Shown in pieces: positions 16,468-23,876 of a DNA stretch of 64,000 nucleotides (the stretch's first letter is position 1; every line of letters starts with the position of its first letter). The DNA lies in the NCBI RefSeq assembly GCF_011751075.1, contig NZ_JAALLN010000007.1:62001-126000 (forward strand), in the 5' to 3' direction. This DNA comes from Flavobacterium poyangense. GTDB taxonomy: Bacteria > Bacteroidota > Bacteroidia > Flavobacteriales > Flavobacteriaceae. Made by a program: the position numbers and the translations under genes. The notes under the pieces are model-generated. The model saw only the letters and a program-made list of their open reading frames with translations. It searched no databases and had not been told where the DNA came from.

Positions 16468-17571
16468 ATGAAAAAATCAATTATAATTTCAAGTGTTGCT
16501 TTTCTAAGCTTTTTTAGTGGTAACGCGCAACAAAAAGAAATCAAGAATAATCCAAAAGTAGTATTGATCACTTTAGACGGTTTCCGTTGGCAGGAATTGT
16601 TTACCGGAGCAGATCAGAAATTAGTGTCCGAAAAGAAATATGTAGAAGACACCACCCATTTAAAACAAAAATTCTGGAGAGCTACACCGGAAGAGCGAAG
16701 AACAGCATTAATGCCATTTTTCTGGAACGAAGTAACCAAAATGGGGCAATTGCACGGAAATAGAAATTTGGGGAGTAATGTAAACTTGACTAATACAATG
16801 TGGTTTTCTTATCCGGGTTACAATGAAATACTAACCGGTGCTGCAGATGATGTAAGAATCAAAAGCAACGATAAGTTCAATAATCCCAATACAACAGTTT
16901 TAGAAAAAATAAACAAACTGTCTAAGTACAAAGGCAAAGTTGCAGCTTTCGGAAGCTGGGATGTATTTCCTTTTATTGTAAACGAAGAACGTTCGGGAAT
17001 TCCTGTCAATGCAGGTTTTGAGGAGGCTAAAGGGAAGAATCTTTCTCCAAGGGAGACTTTTTTAAATGAATTGCAAGCAAAAGTACCTTCTCCGTGGGAT
17101 TCTGTTCGATTTGATGCCTTTACATCCAATTATGCTTTAGAATACATGAAGAAAGAGCACCCGGAATTGGTTTACATTTCTTACGGAGAAACGGATGATT
17201 TTGCACACGATGGAAATTATCAGGCCTATTTAAATTCGGCTCACACCACAGACGGATTGATAAAGGACCTTTGGAATTTTACTCAGAATGATCCTTTCTA
17301 TAAAAACAATACCATTTTTATCATTTCAACCGATCACGGTCGTGGCTCAGAGCCATTAGATACCTGGAGAAGTCATGGTTCGAAGATAAATGGAGCAGAC
17401 CAGGTTTGGTTGGTTGTTTTTGGGAATGGAGTTTCCGTTTTAGGAGAAGCAAGATCAAAGGAGCAATTGTACAGTAATCAAATCGCGCCCACTGTTTTGC
17501 AGCTTTTAGACAGCAAAATAAAAGATACTGAAATGAAAGGAACCGCTTTACCGATTCTGAAAAAAGAATAG
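16468..17571 (+). CDS. Secreted alkaline-phosphatase-superfamily hydrolase
   Basis: A 367-residue protein with a signal peptide (residues 1-21, SFFSGNAQQ). Metal-binding landmarks of the type I phosphodiesterase/alkaline phosphatase superfamily are present: VVLITLDGFRW with D37, GETDDFAHDGNY, and STDHGRGSEP near the end. SYPGYNEILTG aligns with the nucleophile loop of nucleotide pyrophosphatase/phosphodiesterases, placing S114 where many relatives have threonine. Such enzymes hydrolyse phosphate mono- or diesters, and phosphonoacetate hydrolase is a member of the superfamily. In this operon it is placed to release a small phosphonate or phosphate in the periplasm before transport by the next gene product, 2 bases downstream. 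Substrate is inferred only from context. Confidence 0.82.
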   Translation: MKKSIIISSVAFLSFFSGNAQQKEIKNNPKVVLITLDGFRWQELFTGADQKLVSEKKYVEDTTHLKQKFWRATPEERRTALMPFFWNEVTKMGQLHGNRNLGSNVNLTNTMWFSYPGYNEILTGAADDVRIKSNDKFNNPNTTVLEKINKLSKYKGKVAAFGSWDVFPFIVNEERSGIPVNAGFEEAKGKNLSPRETFLNELQAKVPSPWDSVRFDAFTSNYALEYMKKEHPELVYISYGETDDFAHDGNYQAYLNSAHTTDGLIKDLWNFTQNDPFYKNNTIFIISTDHGRGSEPLDTWRSHGSKINGADQVWLVVFGNGVSVLGEARSKEQLYSNQIAPTVLQLLDSKIKDTEMKGTALPILKKE

Positions 17572-17573
17572 AA

Positions 17574-18899
17574 ATGAATAAGAAAAAGTCAGATATTCCT
17601 TTTGTATTGACGGCTTCATTGGCTGCTTTCGGAGCATACTTTTGCATGTATGCTTTTAGAAAACCATTCAGCGTTGCCACTTTTGAAGGACTGGAAGTAT
17701 TTCATATTGATTATAAAATTCTACTGATTATCGCCCAGGTTTTGGGGTATGTACTTTCAAAATTTATTGGTATAAAAGTCATTTCAGAGCTAAAAGCTAA
17801 AAACAGAGTGTTTTATCTGTTGGGGTTAATAGGCATTGCAGAGACTGCTTTAGTTCTTTTTGCGATCGTTCCAAAACCGTACAACATTTTATGTATGTTT
17901 ATCAATGGGATTCCGTTAGGGATGATTTGGGGAATTGTTTTTTCGTATTTGGAAGGAAGAAAATTCACTGAAATATTGGGAGTAGCTTTAAGCACCAGTT
18001 TTATTGTTTCAAGCGGAGTAGTGAAGTCAACTGGTTTCTTTGTAATGGAATCCTGGGGTTTTTCTCAATTCTGGATGCCAGCGATAACGGGTTTATTGTT
18101 TATACCGCCCTTATTGTTTTTTGCCTGGTTGCTGGAAAGAATTCCAAAGCCAACCGCCGAAGATATTGCCTTACGATCCGAACGGATTCCTATGACTAAA
18201 AGCGATCGTAGAAAAGTAGTTTTAAAGTTTTTATTTCCCATTACGCTTTGGATTTTGTTTTATACCTACCTAACTGCTTTTAGAGATTTTAGAGACAATT
18301 TTGCAAGGGAATTATGGGATAGTATTGGATATAAAGGAGATACAGCTGTTTATGCCAGTTCAGAAGTAATTGTGGCTGTGATTGTGCTAATGGTTTTGGG
18401 CACTGCTTTTTATTTCAGAGACAATATGAAGGCCTTGTTTTTCTATCATGTATTATTGATAATAGGTTCGCTTTCAATAGGTTTTTCTACTATTTTATTC
18501 CATTCGGGAAATATAGGTCCCTACTACTGGATGGTAGTTTCAGGCTTTGGATTGTACATTTGTTACGTACCTTTTAACAGTCTTTTCTTCGATAGGTTTA
18601 TTGCAGCTTTTAGAATAAAAGGAAATGCGGGATTTTTAATTTATCTGGCCGATGCCTTTGGTTATCTGGGAAGTGTTTCGGTATTGTTGTATAAAAATTT
18701 TGGACAATCAACTTTGTCGTGGCTGAGCTTTTTTATAGACGGAGCTTATATAGTGGCTGCTATGGGGGTGTTAGTAAGTGTTGGATCTATGCTGTACCTT
18801 ATTAAAAAAAAGAACAAGAAGAAAAAGGAAAATGTTGAATATAACCCATTAGATGTATTGCAAAACAGTGCTGATGAGTTAAAAAATAATTTAGTTTAA
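17574..18899 (+). CDS. MFS-type transporter (DUF5690-like)
   Basis: A 441-residue membrane protein with about 12 hydrophobic segments, starting SDIPFVLTASLAAFGAYFCM and then YAFRKPFSVATF. It resembles the DUF5690 family, and the FGAYFCMYAFRKPF stretch recalls organophosphate:phosphate antiporters of the UhpT/GlpT type. The C-terminus is a charged tail (KKKNKKKKENVEY). It is tightly packed between the secreted hydrolase (2-base gap) and the FAD enzyme (1-base gap). It probably imports the hydrolysis product across the inner membrane for oxidation by the next enzyme. Confidence 0.82.
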   Translation: MNKKKSDIPFVLTASLAAFGAYFCMYAFRKPFSVATFEGLEVFHIDYKILLIIAQVLGYVLSKFIGIKVISELKAKNRVFYLLGLIGIAETALVLFAIVPKPYNILCMFINGIPLGMIWGIVFSYLEGRKFTEILGVALSTSFIVSSGVVKSTGFFVMESWGFSQFWMPAITGLLFIPPLLFFAWLLERIPKPTAEDIALRSERIPMTKSDRRKVVLKFLFPITLWILFYTYLTAFRDFRDNFARELWDSIGYKGDTAVYASSEVIVAVIVLMVLGTAFYFRDNMKALFFYHVLLIIGSLSIGFSTILFHSGNIGPYYWMVVSGFGLYICYVPFNSLFFDRFIAAFRIKGNAGFLIYLADAFGYLGSVSVLLYKNFGQSTLSWLSFFIDGAYIVAAMGVLVSVGSMLYLIKKKNKKKKENVEYNPLDVLQNSADELKNNLV

Positions 18900-18900
18900 A

Positions 18901-20058
18901 ATGAAAACAAACTATGATTTAATTGTTGTGGGAGGGGGAGTTTTAGGAACTTTTCATGCTTTTCACGCTTTAAAAAAAGGATTAAAAGTAGCACTTATCG
19001 AAAAAGATAAAATGCCTAAAAGCGCCACCATTCAGAATTTCGGACAAGTGGTCCCATCCGGAATGGATTCAAAATGGCAAACTTACGGAAGAGAAAGTTT
19101 GTTGATTTACAAAGAAATTCAAAGTCAGTTTGATATCTCAATCAGACAAAATGGCTCTGTATATTTGGCTTCCAACGACGAAGAAGTACAGCTTATAGAA
19201 GAGTTGGCACAAATTAATAAAACCAATGATTATCAATCCAATTTGTTGACCAAACAGGAATGTTTGAGCAAGTATCAGGGTTTACGCTCTGATTATGTAA
19301 AAGCAGGTTTGTTTTTTCCCGATGAAGTGACGGTAGAACCAAGAACAATGATTTACAGACTTCAGGAGTATATGCAACAATTTTTAGGTCTGGAATTAAT
19401 GACCAATACCGCGATTGTGAACTGTGAAAACAGCAATGACGGCGTAACATTACAAAGTGCCGCTAACGAAATTTTTAGAGCCAAAAAAGTGATTATTTGT
19501 AATGGTAGCGAGTTTAAAACGCTGTATCCGGAATTGTTTTTTAACAGTGATATTGAAGTGTCAAAATTGCAAATGTTGCAAACCAAACCGCAAGCCAATT
19601 ATAAACTGGACGGTTCTATTTTGACAGGACTATCGATCAGACGTTATGAAGCTTTTTATGAATGTCCTTCGTTTAAAGAAATTAAGTCTAAAGAAAATGC
19701 TGATTCTTTAGAGAAAAAATGGGGCGTTCATATTTTGTTCAAACAGGCAATGGATGGCTCTGTGATTTTGGGAGATTCCCATCAATACGCTCCTGCTGCA
19801 AACAGTGACGATTTGGGTTTTAATCTGGATATGGATATCGATAATTTTATGATACAGGAAGCAAAGAAAATTATCGATTTGCCGACTTACGAGATTCAAA
19901 ACAGATGGTTCGGAACCTATTCGCAATGCAAAACAAAAGATGTTTTTGAACATACAGTCGGAGAAAACATTCACATCATTACAGGAATCGGAGGAAAAGG
20001 AATGACGGGTAGTGCCGGCTTTTCAAAAGAAAATATTACTAAAATTTTTAATGTATAA
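18901..20058 (+). CDS. FAD-dependent amine oxidoreductase of the phosphonate-associated (TIGR03364-like) type
   Basis: A 385-residue member of the D-amino-acid oxidase/glycine oxidase superfamily. The dinucleotide motif VVGGGVLGTFHAFHALKKG is at residues 9-27, and GIGGKGMTGSAGF near the C-terminus closes the FAD site. The protein lacks a signal peptide. The subgroup paired with phosphonatase-like HAD hydrolases has been linked to oxidation of 2-aminoethylphosphonate or its N-methyl form to phosphonoacetaldehyde (from memory). The next gene, 2 bases downstream, is just such a hydrolase. This pairing is the main reason for reading the locus as phosphonate catabolism. Confidence 0.85.
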   Translation: MKTNYDLIVVGGGVLGTFHAFHALKKGLKVALIEKDKMPKSATIQNFGQVVPSGMDSKWQTYGRESLLIYKEIQSQFDISIRQNGSVYLASNDEEVQLIEELAQINKTNDYQSNLLTKQECLSKYQGLRSDYVKAGLFFPDEVTVEPRTMIYRLQEYMQQFLGLELMTNTAIVNCENSNDGVTLQSAANEIFRAKKVIICNGSEFKTLYPELFFNSDIEVSKLQMLQTKPQANYKLDGSILTGLSIRRYEAFYECPSFKEIKSKENADSLEKKWGVHILFKQAMDGSVILGDSHQYAPAANSDDLGFNLDMDIDNFMIQEAKKIIDLPTYEIQNRWFGTYSQCKTKDVFEHTVGENIHIITGIGGKGMTGSAGFSKENITKIFNV

Positions 20059-20060
20059 TA

Positions 20061-20744
20061 ATGAAACAAAGAATAGAACTGGTGGTCTTTGATATGGCCG
20101 GAACAACTGTTGACGAAGGGAATGTAGTATACAAGACAGTGCAAAAAGTAATAAATGAAGAAGGGATTATGGTGTCTTTGGAGGATGTTTTAAAACACGG
20201 TGCCGGCAAAGAAAAGCATCAGGCCATCACAGATGTTTTAACAGCTTGTACAAGTGTAACAAATATCGGAAATGTAGCAGACAAGGCCTTCGCAAATTTT
20301 AAAATTGCCTTAGAAAAAGCCTATAACGAATTGGAAGTAAAGACTTTTGAAGGTACAGAGAATCTCTTTAAAGACTTACAGGCCAATCAAATAAAAGTGG
20401 TTTTAAATACGGGCTATGATACTGTCACAGCCCATAAATTACTCGATAAATTGGGATGGAAGGTAGGAGTAACGATTGACGCCTTAGTGACAGCCAATGA
20501 CGTTAAAAACGGACGCCCTGATGGTGATATGATTCTAAAAGCGATGGAGCTTATGGCAGTAAAAGATCCGCAAAATGTTTTAAAAGTGGGTGATTCAGCC
20601 ATAGATATTGAGGAAGGAAAAAGTGCCAATTGCGGCATGACCGCCGGAGTTTTGACAGGAGCGCAGACTCGTGAGCAAATTCAGAAAGCGAATCCAACTT
20701 ATATTCTGGAAAATCTGAATGAGTTGAGAGCCATACTCTTATAA
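20061..20744 (+). CDS. Phosphonatase-like HAD hydrolase (PhnX-like)
   Basis: A 227-residue HAD-superfamily protein. The first motif is VVFDMAGTTVDEGNVV: nucleophile D11 is followed by A13, not the usual second aspartate. This DxA replacement is characteristic of phosphonoacetaldehyde hydrolase, which uses a Schiff-base lysine instead. GAGKEKHQAI (47-56) offers K50 and K52 as candidate lysines in the cap region. Motif II/III regions (VVLNTGYD, KVGDSAIDIEEGKSANCG) are intact. The expected reaction is phosphonoacetaldehyde to acetaldehyde plus phosphate. It is the last gene of the SusC-to-HAD series. Confidence 0.87.
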   Translation: MKQRIELVVFDMAGTTVDEGNVVYKTVQKVINEEGIMVSLEDVLKHGAGKEKHQAITDVLTACTSVTNIGNVADKAFANFKIALEKAYNELEVKTFEGTENLFKDLQANQIKVVLNTGYDTVTAHKLLDKLGWKVGVTIDALVTANDVKNGRPDGDMILKAMELMAVKDPQNVLKVGDSAIDIEEGKSANCGMTAGVLTGAQTREQIQKANPTYILENLNELRAILL

Positions 20745-20770
20745 GTTATTAAATATATGTATTCTTTAAG

Positions 20771-20872
20771 AGATAGAAACAAATTTTTGAAAAAGGAAAA
20801 AGACGTTTCACTTTTTTAAAATTTCATTTGTCTGCCTGAGCGGAGTCGAAGACCTGATATTTTGATTACGTT
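20771..20872. repeat. Partial palindromic repeat, related to 57136-57302
   Basis: AAAATTTCATTTGTCTGCCT, then GAGTCGAAGACCT-ATATTTTGA, parallels the central part of the element at 57136-57302 (GCGAAGTCGAAGACCTCATAA). AAAAGACGTTTCACTTTTTTA resembles internal sequence of the 10388-10527 element. The rest of the gap to 21172 is AT-rich with no gene. Confidence 0.55.
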
Positions 20873-21172
20873 CAAGGGCTCGTAATATTTTGTGTTTGTT
20901 TTTTTTAAACTCTTCCTTTATTTCAGGTAAAGGAGGAGTTTTTGCTTTTAAGGAGTTGGCATAAGTATTAGGATGGTACGACTTTAGGCTTTTCTTCTAC
21001 ATTTATAAAGTGCTTCTAATTTCATATAAAAATACGTAAGAAAAAACATATTTTTACTTTGTTGCGATAAAAGATCGAGCAGATTATACAATGTGTAACT
21101 TTTTTTTAATTCGTTATATATCATAAATCTACTTTCTATCTATTGCGAATTTTCTTAATTATCATTTGACTT

Positions 21173-21493
21173 ATGGACACAGTAGAAAAAACAAAACATA
21201 TAGGACAAAAAATAAGCCGCATACGCAAACTAAAAGACATAAAGAAGAAAGCACTGGCTCAGGCTTTAGGAACGAACCTAGAAGTAATATCAGCTATAGA
21301 AAAAGAGAAGACCATAGAGGAAAGTAAACTTGTCGAGATAGCAAAAGCGCTTGGTGTAAGTGTTGAAGCTATAAAATATGTTACAAAGAAAAAAGCAATT
21401 AAGCATGACATCACTTTTGACGAAGCGGTTGAAATCGCTTTAATAATGGTTGCGGTGCTAGGAATATTTGTATTTGCAGTTTTAATCCTTTAA
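21173..21493 (+). CDS. Small XRE-type HTH protein with a C-terminal membrane segment
   Basis: A 106-residue protein. Residues about 10-70 form an XRE/Cro-type helix-turn-helix (IGQKISRIRKLKDIKKKALA, VISAIEKEKTIEESKLVEIA). The last 20 residues are strongly hydrophobic (ALIMVAVLGIFVFAVLIL), so the protein looks like a membrane-tethered DNA-binding protein. Small proteins of this arrangement are frequent in Flavobacteriia; I know of no defined role. It is convergent with the next gene, a cupin-type XRE regulator, with a nested palindrome between them. Confidence 0.75.
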   Translation: MDTVEKTKHIGQKISRIRKLKDIKKKALAQALGTNLEVISAIEKEKTIEESKLVEIAKALGVSVEAIKYVTKKKAIKHDITFDEAVEIALIMVAVLGIFVFAVLIL

Positions 21494-21534
21494 ACTGGTT
21501 GATTCAGATCTTGATGAACAATATGTGTGCGGCT

Positions 21535-21660
21535 TTTTAACCGCAAGGTGCGCAAGGATTTTTATTCGTATTGTACGCAAGGTTCGCAAAGCTATACGCA
21601 AAACTGTTTTTTAATCTTTGCGAACCTTGCATAAAACCTTTGCGCACCTTGCGGTTAAAA
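21535..21660. repeat. Nested palindromic element between convergent genes
   Basis: Outer arms TTAACCGCAAGGTGCGCAAGG and its inverse CCTTTGCGCACCTTGCGGTTAA, inner arms GCAAGGTTCGCAAAG and CTTTGCGAACCTTGC. It fills the space between convergent genes ending at 21493 and 21676 and could act as a bidirectional terminator. Confidence 0.8.
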
Positions 21661-21675
21661 ACCCAGCGCGCTTAT

Positions 21676-22257
21676 TTAATCTCGTTGTGTATTAAAAAAG
21701 AAGTACAAGACCAGCATTTTAGCAGTTGACGCACTTCTGTTGACTGGCACATGAGGAATTCTACCATCAAAAAAGATCGAATCTCCCTCTTTAATCAGTA
21801 CTTCATCATCACCAATGATATAAACACATTCTCCCGAAAGCATGTATTTGTATTCGTAAGCATCAGTTTCTACTTTTTCTCTTTGTGAGTTTGGTTTTAC
21901 CTCTAATAAAACAGCCTCAAAGCCAATAGAAGAAAGCTGCTTACCAAAAATATATTGGTAGGCAAAACCTTTTGCATCATCTTCTTTTTCAATAATCGAA
22001 TTTTCTTCAGCACGGGATACAATATAATTTTGTCCCGAGGGCTTAGGCATTCCTTCAAAAAAGGCTGAAACTTCAATCTCTAAAGCATTTATGATATTTA
22101 ATAAAACAGGAAGGGAAGGAATGGTTCTTCCGTTTTCAATACGTGATATTAATCCATTACTAACTTCAGCCGCATTGGCAACTGTACTAATTGTTTTTTT
22201 ATTGTTCTTGCGAATGTCTTTTATTCGTTTACCAATCCCAATTAAATAATCATCCAT
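21676..22257 (-). CDS. XRE-family regulator with C-terminal cupin domain
   Basis: A 193-residue protein. The N-terminal HTH_3 domain (about 8-65: IGKRIKDIRKNNKKTISTVA, GLISRIENGRTIPSLPVLLNI) is joined to a cupin_2-like domain (about 110-185: VLLEVKPNSQREKVE, YMLSGECVYIIGDDEVLIKE, IPHVPVNRS). HTH-cupin regulators typically sense small metabolites and often autoregulate. A perfect TTCGTA-N5-TACGAA palindrome lies directly upstream of the start. The gene sits between the phosphonate and siderophore-uptake operons, so either may be its target. TTCGTAC half-sites also occur near 7210-7239 and at 30319-30325, before siderophore-linked genes. Confidence 0.9.
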   Translation of the reverse strand: MDDYLIGIGKRIKDIRKNNKKTISTVANAAEVSNGLISRIENGRTIPSLPVLLNIINALEIEVSAFFEGMPKPSGQNYIVSRAEENSIIEKEDDAKGFAYQYIFGKQLSSIGFEAVLLEVKPNSQREKVETDAYEYKYMLSGECVYIIGDDEVLIKEGDSIFFDGRIPHVPVNRSASTAKMLVLYFFFNTQRD

Positions 22258-22261
22258 TCTT

Positions 22262-22278
22262 TTCGTATTTGTTACGAA
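22262..22278 (-). promoter_or_regulatory. TTCGTA-N5-TACGAA palindrome, likely autoregulatory operator
   Basis: Perfect six-base arms with a TTTGT centre, ending 5 bases before the start codon of the XRE-cupin gene. Location and symmetry suit a dimeric HTH regulator acting on its own promoter. Confidence 0.5.
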
Positions 22279-22457
22279 TATGCAACTTTAACTTGAATTA
22301 AAAAAATAGTTCTTTACATCGACGGATGTGATTTTCATTTTTTTGTTCTAAAGAAACGATTCGGTTATCTTAGTTTTTATTTCACAGAGATTCACAAAGA
22401 AAACACGAAGAGACACAGACCTTAATATAATATCTTAGTGAGTCATGCTGACAAAGA

Positions 22458-22702
22458 ATGCTTTAGCCTATTACTTTGATTATTCGGCTAAAGCCTTAAG
22501 AGCGTTCCAAATTTAACCCTCCAGCTAAAGCAGGAGGCTATTGATGAACCTGAGTATTCATAAATACAAAGGAAGATTCTCTCTGTAGTAAATTATTTAA
22601 ATAGCCTTTATTAATTGCCTCCAGCTTGAGCTGGAGGTAAAGAATTGATTAATTACAAAAAGGCTTTAGCCGAACTTTTGCTGGTCCGGCTAAAGCCTTT
22701 TA
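22458..22702. repeat. Compound palindromic repeat, GGCTTTAGCCGAA/CTCCAGC family (copy 1)
   Basis: Composed of GGCTAAAGCC / GGCTTTAGCC units and CTCCAGCT-AGCTGGAGG units in inverted arrangement: ATGCTTTAGCC...GGCTAAAGCCTT, CCTCCAGCTAAAGCAGGAGG, ATTGCCTCCAGCTTGAGCTG, AAGGCTTTAGCCGAAC...CCGGCTAAAGCCTTTT. Related elements are at 56946-57075 (most regular) and 40990-41083 (degenerate). It lies downstream of the minus-strand siderophore-uptake operon. Confidence 0.8.
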
Positions 22703-22729
22703 GGTACTTTTAAATTTTGTATTTAGTAT

Positions 22730-23872
22730 TTATTTTAGCTGTTTTACTTTTTTTATAGAAAAGTAGCAAATCAGTACAAATGCAATCCATAAAATATAAA
22801 CTGTAACCAAAGAGTAGCCATAATTAACCAATGGACTTTTGTCACTATACGAAGCCGTTGTAATGACCATTGCTTTAAATGGTTTTCCGTTAAAGTACAA
22901 CCAAAGCATAGCTGCTAAATGAATAATAAGGGTACTGAACAGATAGGTAAACAAAGGAATTTGACCTAAAGTAAAAAAGAAATTAGCAACTCTGTTTTTC
23001 CAATTTTCGGCATACGCTAAAAACAAAAAAATCGGACCTAGTGTAATCGCCAGAAAATCCAGTGAAGCGGGGTACTTCGTAAGATTAAAAAATGATAATA
23101 CGCTGATGAGAGCAGAATCTCCGGTTTTCCATGGGATCGATTCTCCGTACCCGTTTAAGCCACGCAATAAGACAAATACTCCTATGAGGATAAAACCACT
23201 GTACAACAGCACTTTTTTTCGAAGTGTAGGAGAACTTCCGGATCTGCAGAAGAATCCCCAAAAATAACCCAGTAATAAAACACCTAGCCAGGGAAGCAAG
23301 GTATAATTGACGATGTACAAACGCCCATCATGAGGTATAAATTTTTGTTGATGAATCAAATACCAGAAGATAGCTGTTGGCGAATCTCCTTTCATTTGTA
23401 TACTATCTAATAGATGATGGCCGATTATAATAACTAAACTAATTAATAAGATTAGATTTCTGCTCAAGTATTGCAAACCCGCCATAAAATAGAAGCACAA
23501 ACCTAATGAACCAATTATAAAAACACCAATCGTACGATAAAATGGATCAAACGTATACAAGAAATTGTTTATAAAAATTTCAATAAGGATCAGCATACTA
23601 CCTAATCGGAATAAACGCCATATATTTTGTGTTTTTGTTCTTTTGCCCATCCAGTGAAATAATTCAATACCGGCTATAAAAAAAACGGTGGGCGCAAAAT
23701 AATGGGATATAAATCGTGTAAAGAACAGAAAGAAGGTAGTATGACCCAGATCTGCCGGATTGGTGTTCCAATAATGAAAAAACAATCGGGTATGATCCAG
23801 AATAGCAAAGGTCATAACTATCCCCAATAGCATTCTATGGGCTTGGAAAGTACGCTGATCGATATTTTCCAT
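22730..23872 (-). CDS. Multipass membrane protein, DUF1624/acyltransferase-like
   Basis: A 380-residue protein with about ten hydrophobic segments. The start RTFQAHRMLLGIVMTFAILD followed by HTRLFFHYW resembles the heparan-alpha-glucosaminide N-acetyltransferase/DUF1624 family of membrane acyltransferases. Conserved-looking histidines lie in the early loops (DHTRLFFHY, FISHYFAPTVFFIAGIELFHW). It starts 4 bases after the TonB receptor gene, so it is the last gene of the siderophore synthetase-receptor operon. It could modify or handle the siderophore at the inner membrane, but no sequence feature proves this. General housekeeping modification of an envelope sugar is the alternative. Confidence 0.65.
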   Translation of the reverse strand: MENIDQRTFQAHRMLLGIVMTFAILDHTRLFFHYWNTNPADLGHTTFFLFFTRFISHYFAPTVFFIAGIELFHWMGKRTKTQNIWRLFRLGSMLILIEIFINNFLYTFDPFYRTIGVFIIGSLGLCFYFMAGLQYLSRNLILLISLVIIIGHHLLDSIQMKGDSPTAIFWYLIHQQKFIPHDGRLYIVNYTLLPWLGVLLLGYFWGFFCRSGSSPTLRKKVLLYSGFILIGVFVLLRGLNGYGESIPWKTGDSALISVLSFFNLTKYPASLDFLAITLGPIFLFLAYAENWKNRVANFFFTLGQIPLFTYLFSTLIIHLAAMLWLYFNGKPFKAMVITTASYSDKSPLVNYGYSLVTVYILWIAFVLICYFSIKKVKQLK

Positions 23873-23876
23873 CTAC

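Noticed and set aside
16468..17571. Assignment of the secreted hydrolase as a sulfatase
   Set aside because: No C/S-x-P-x-R sulfatase signature is present; the SYPGYNEILTG loop fits phosphodiesterase-type members better.
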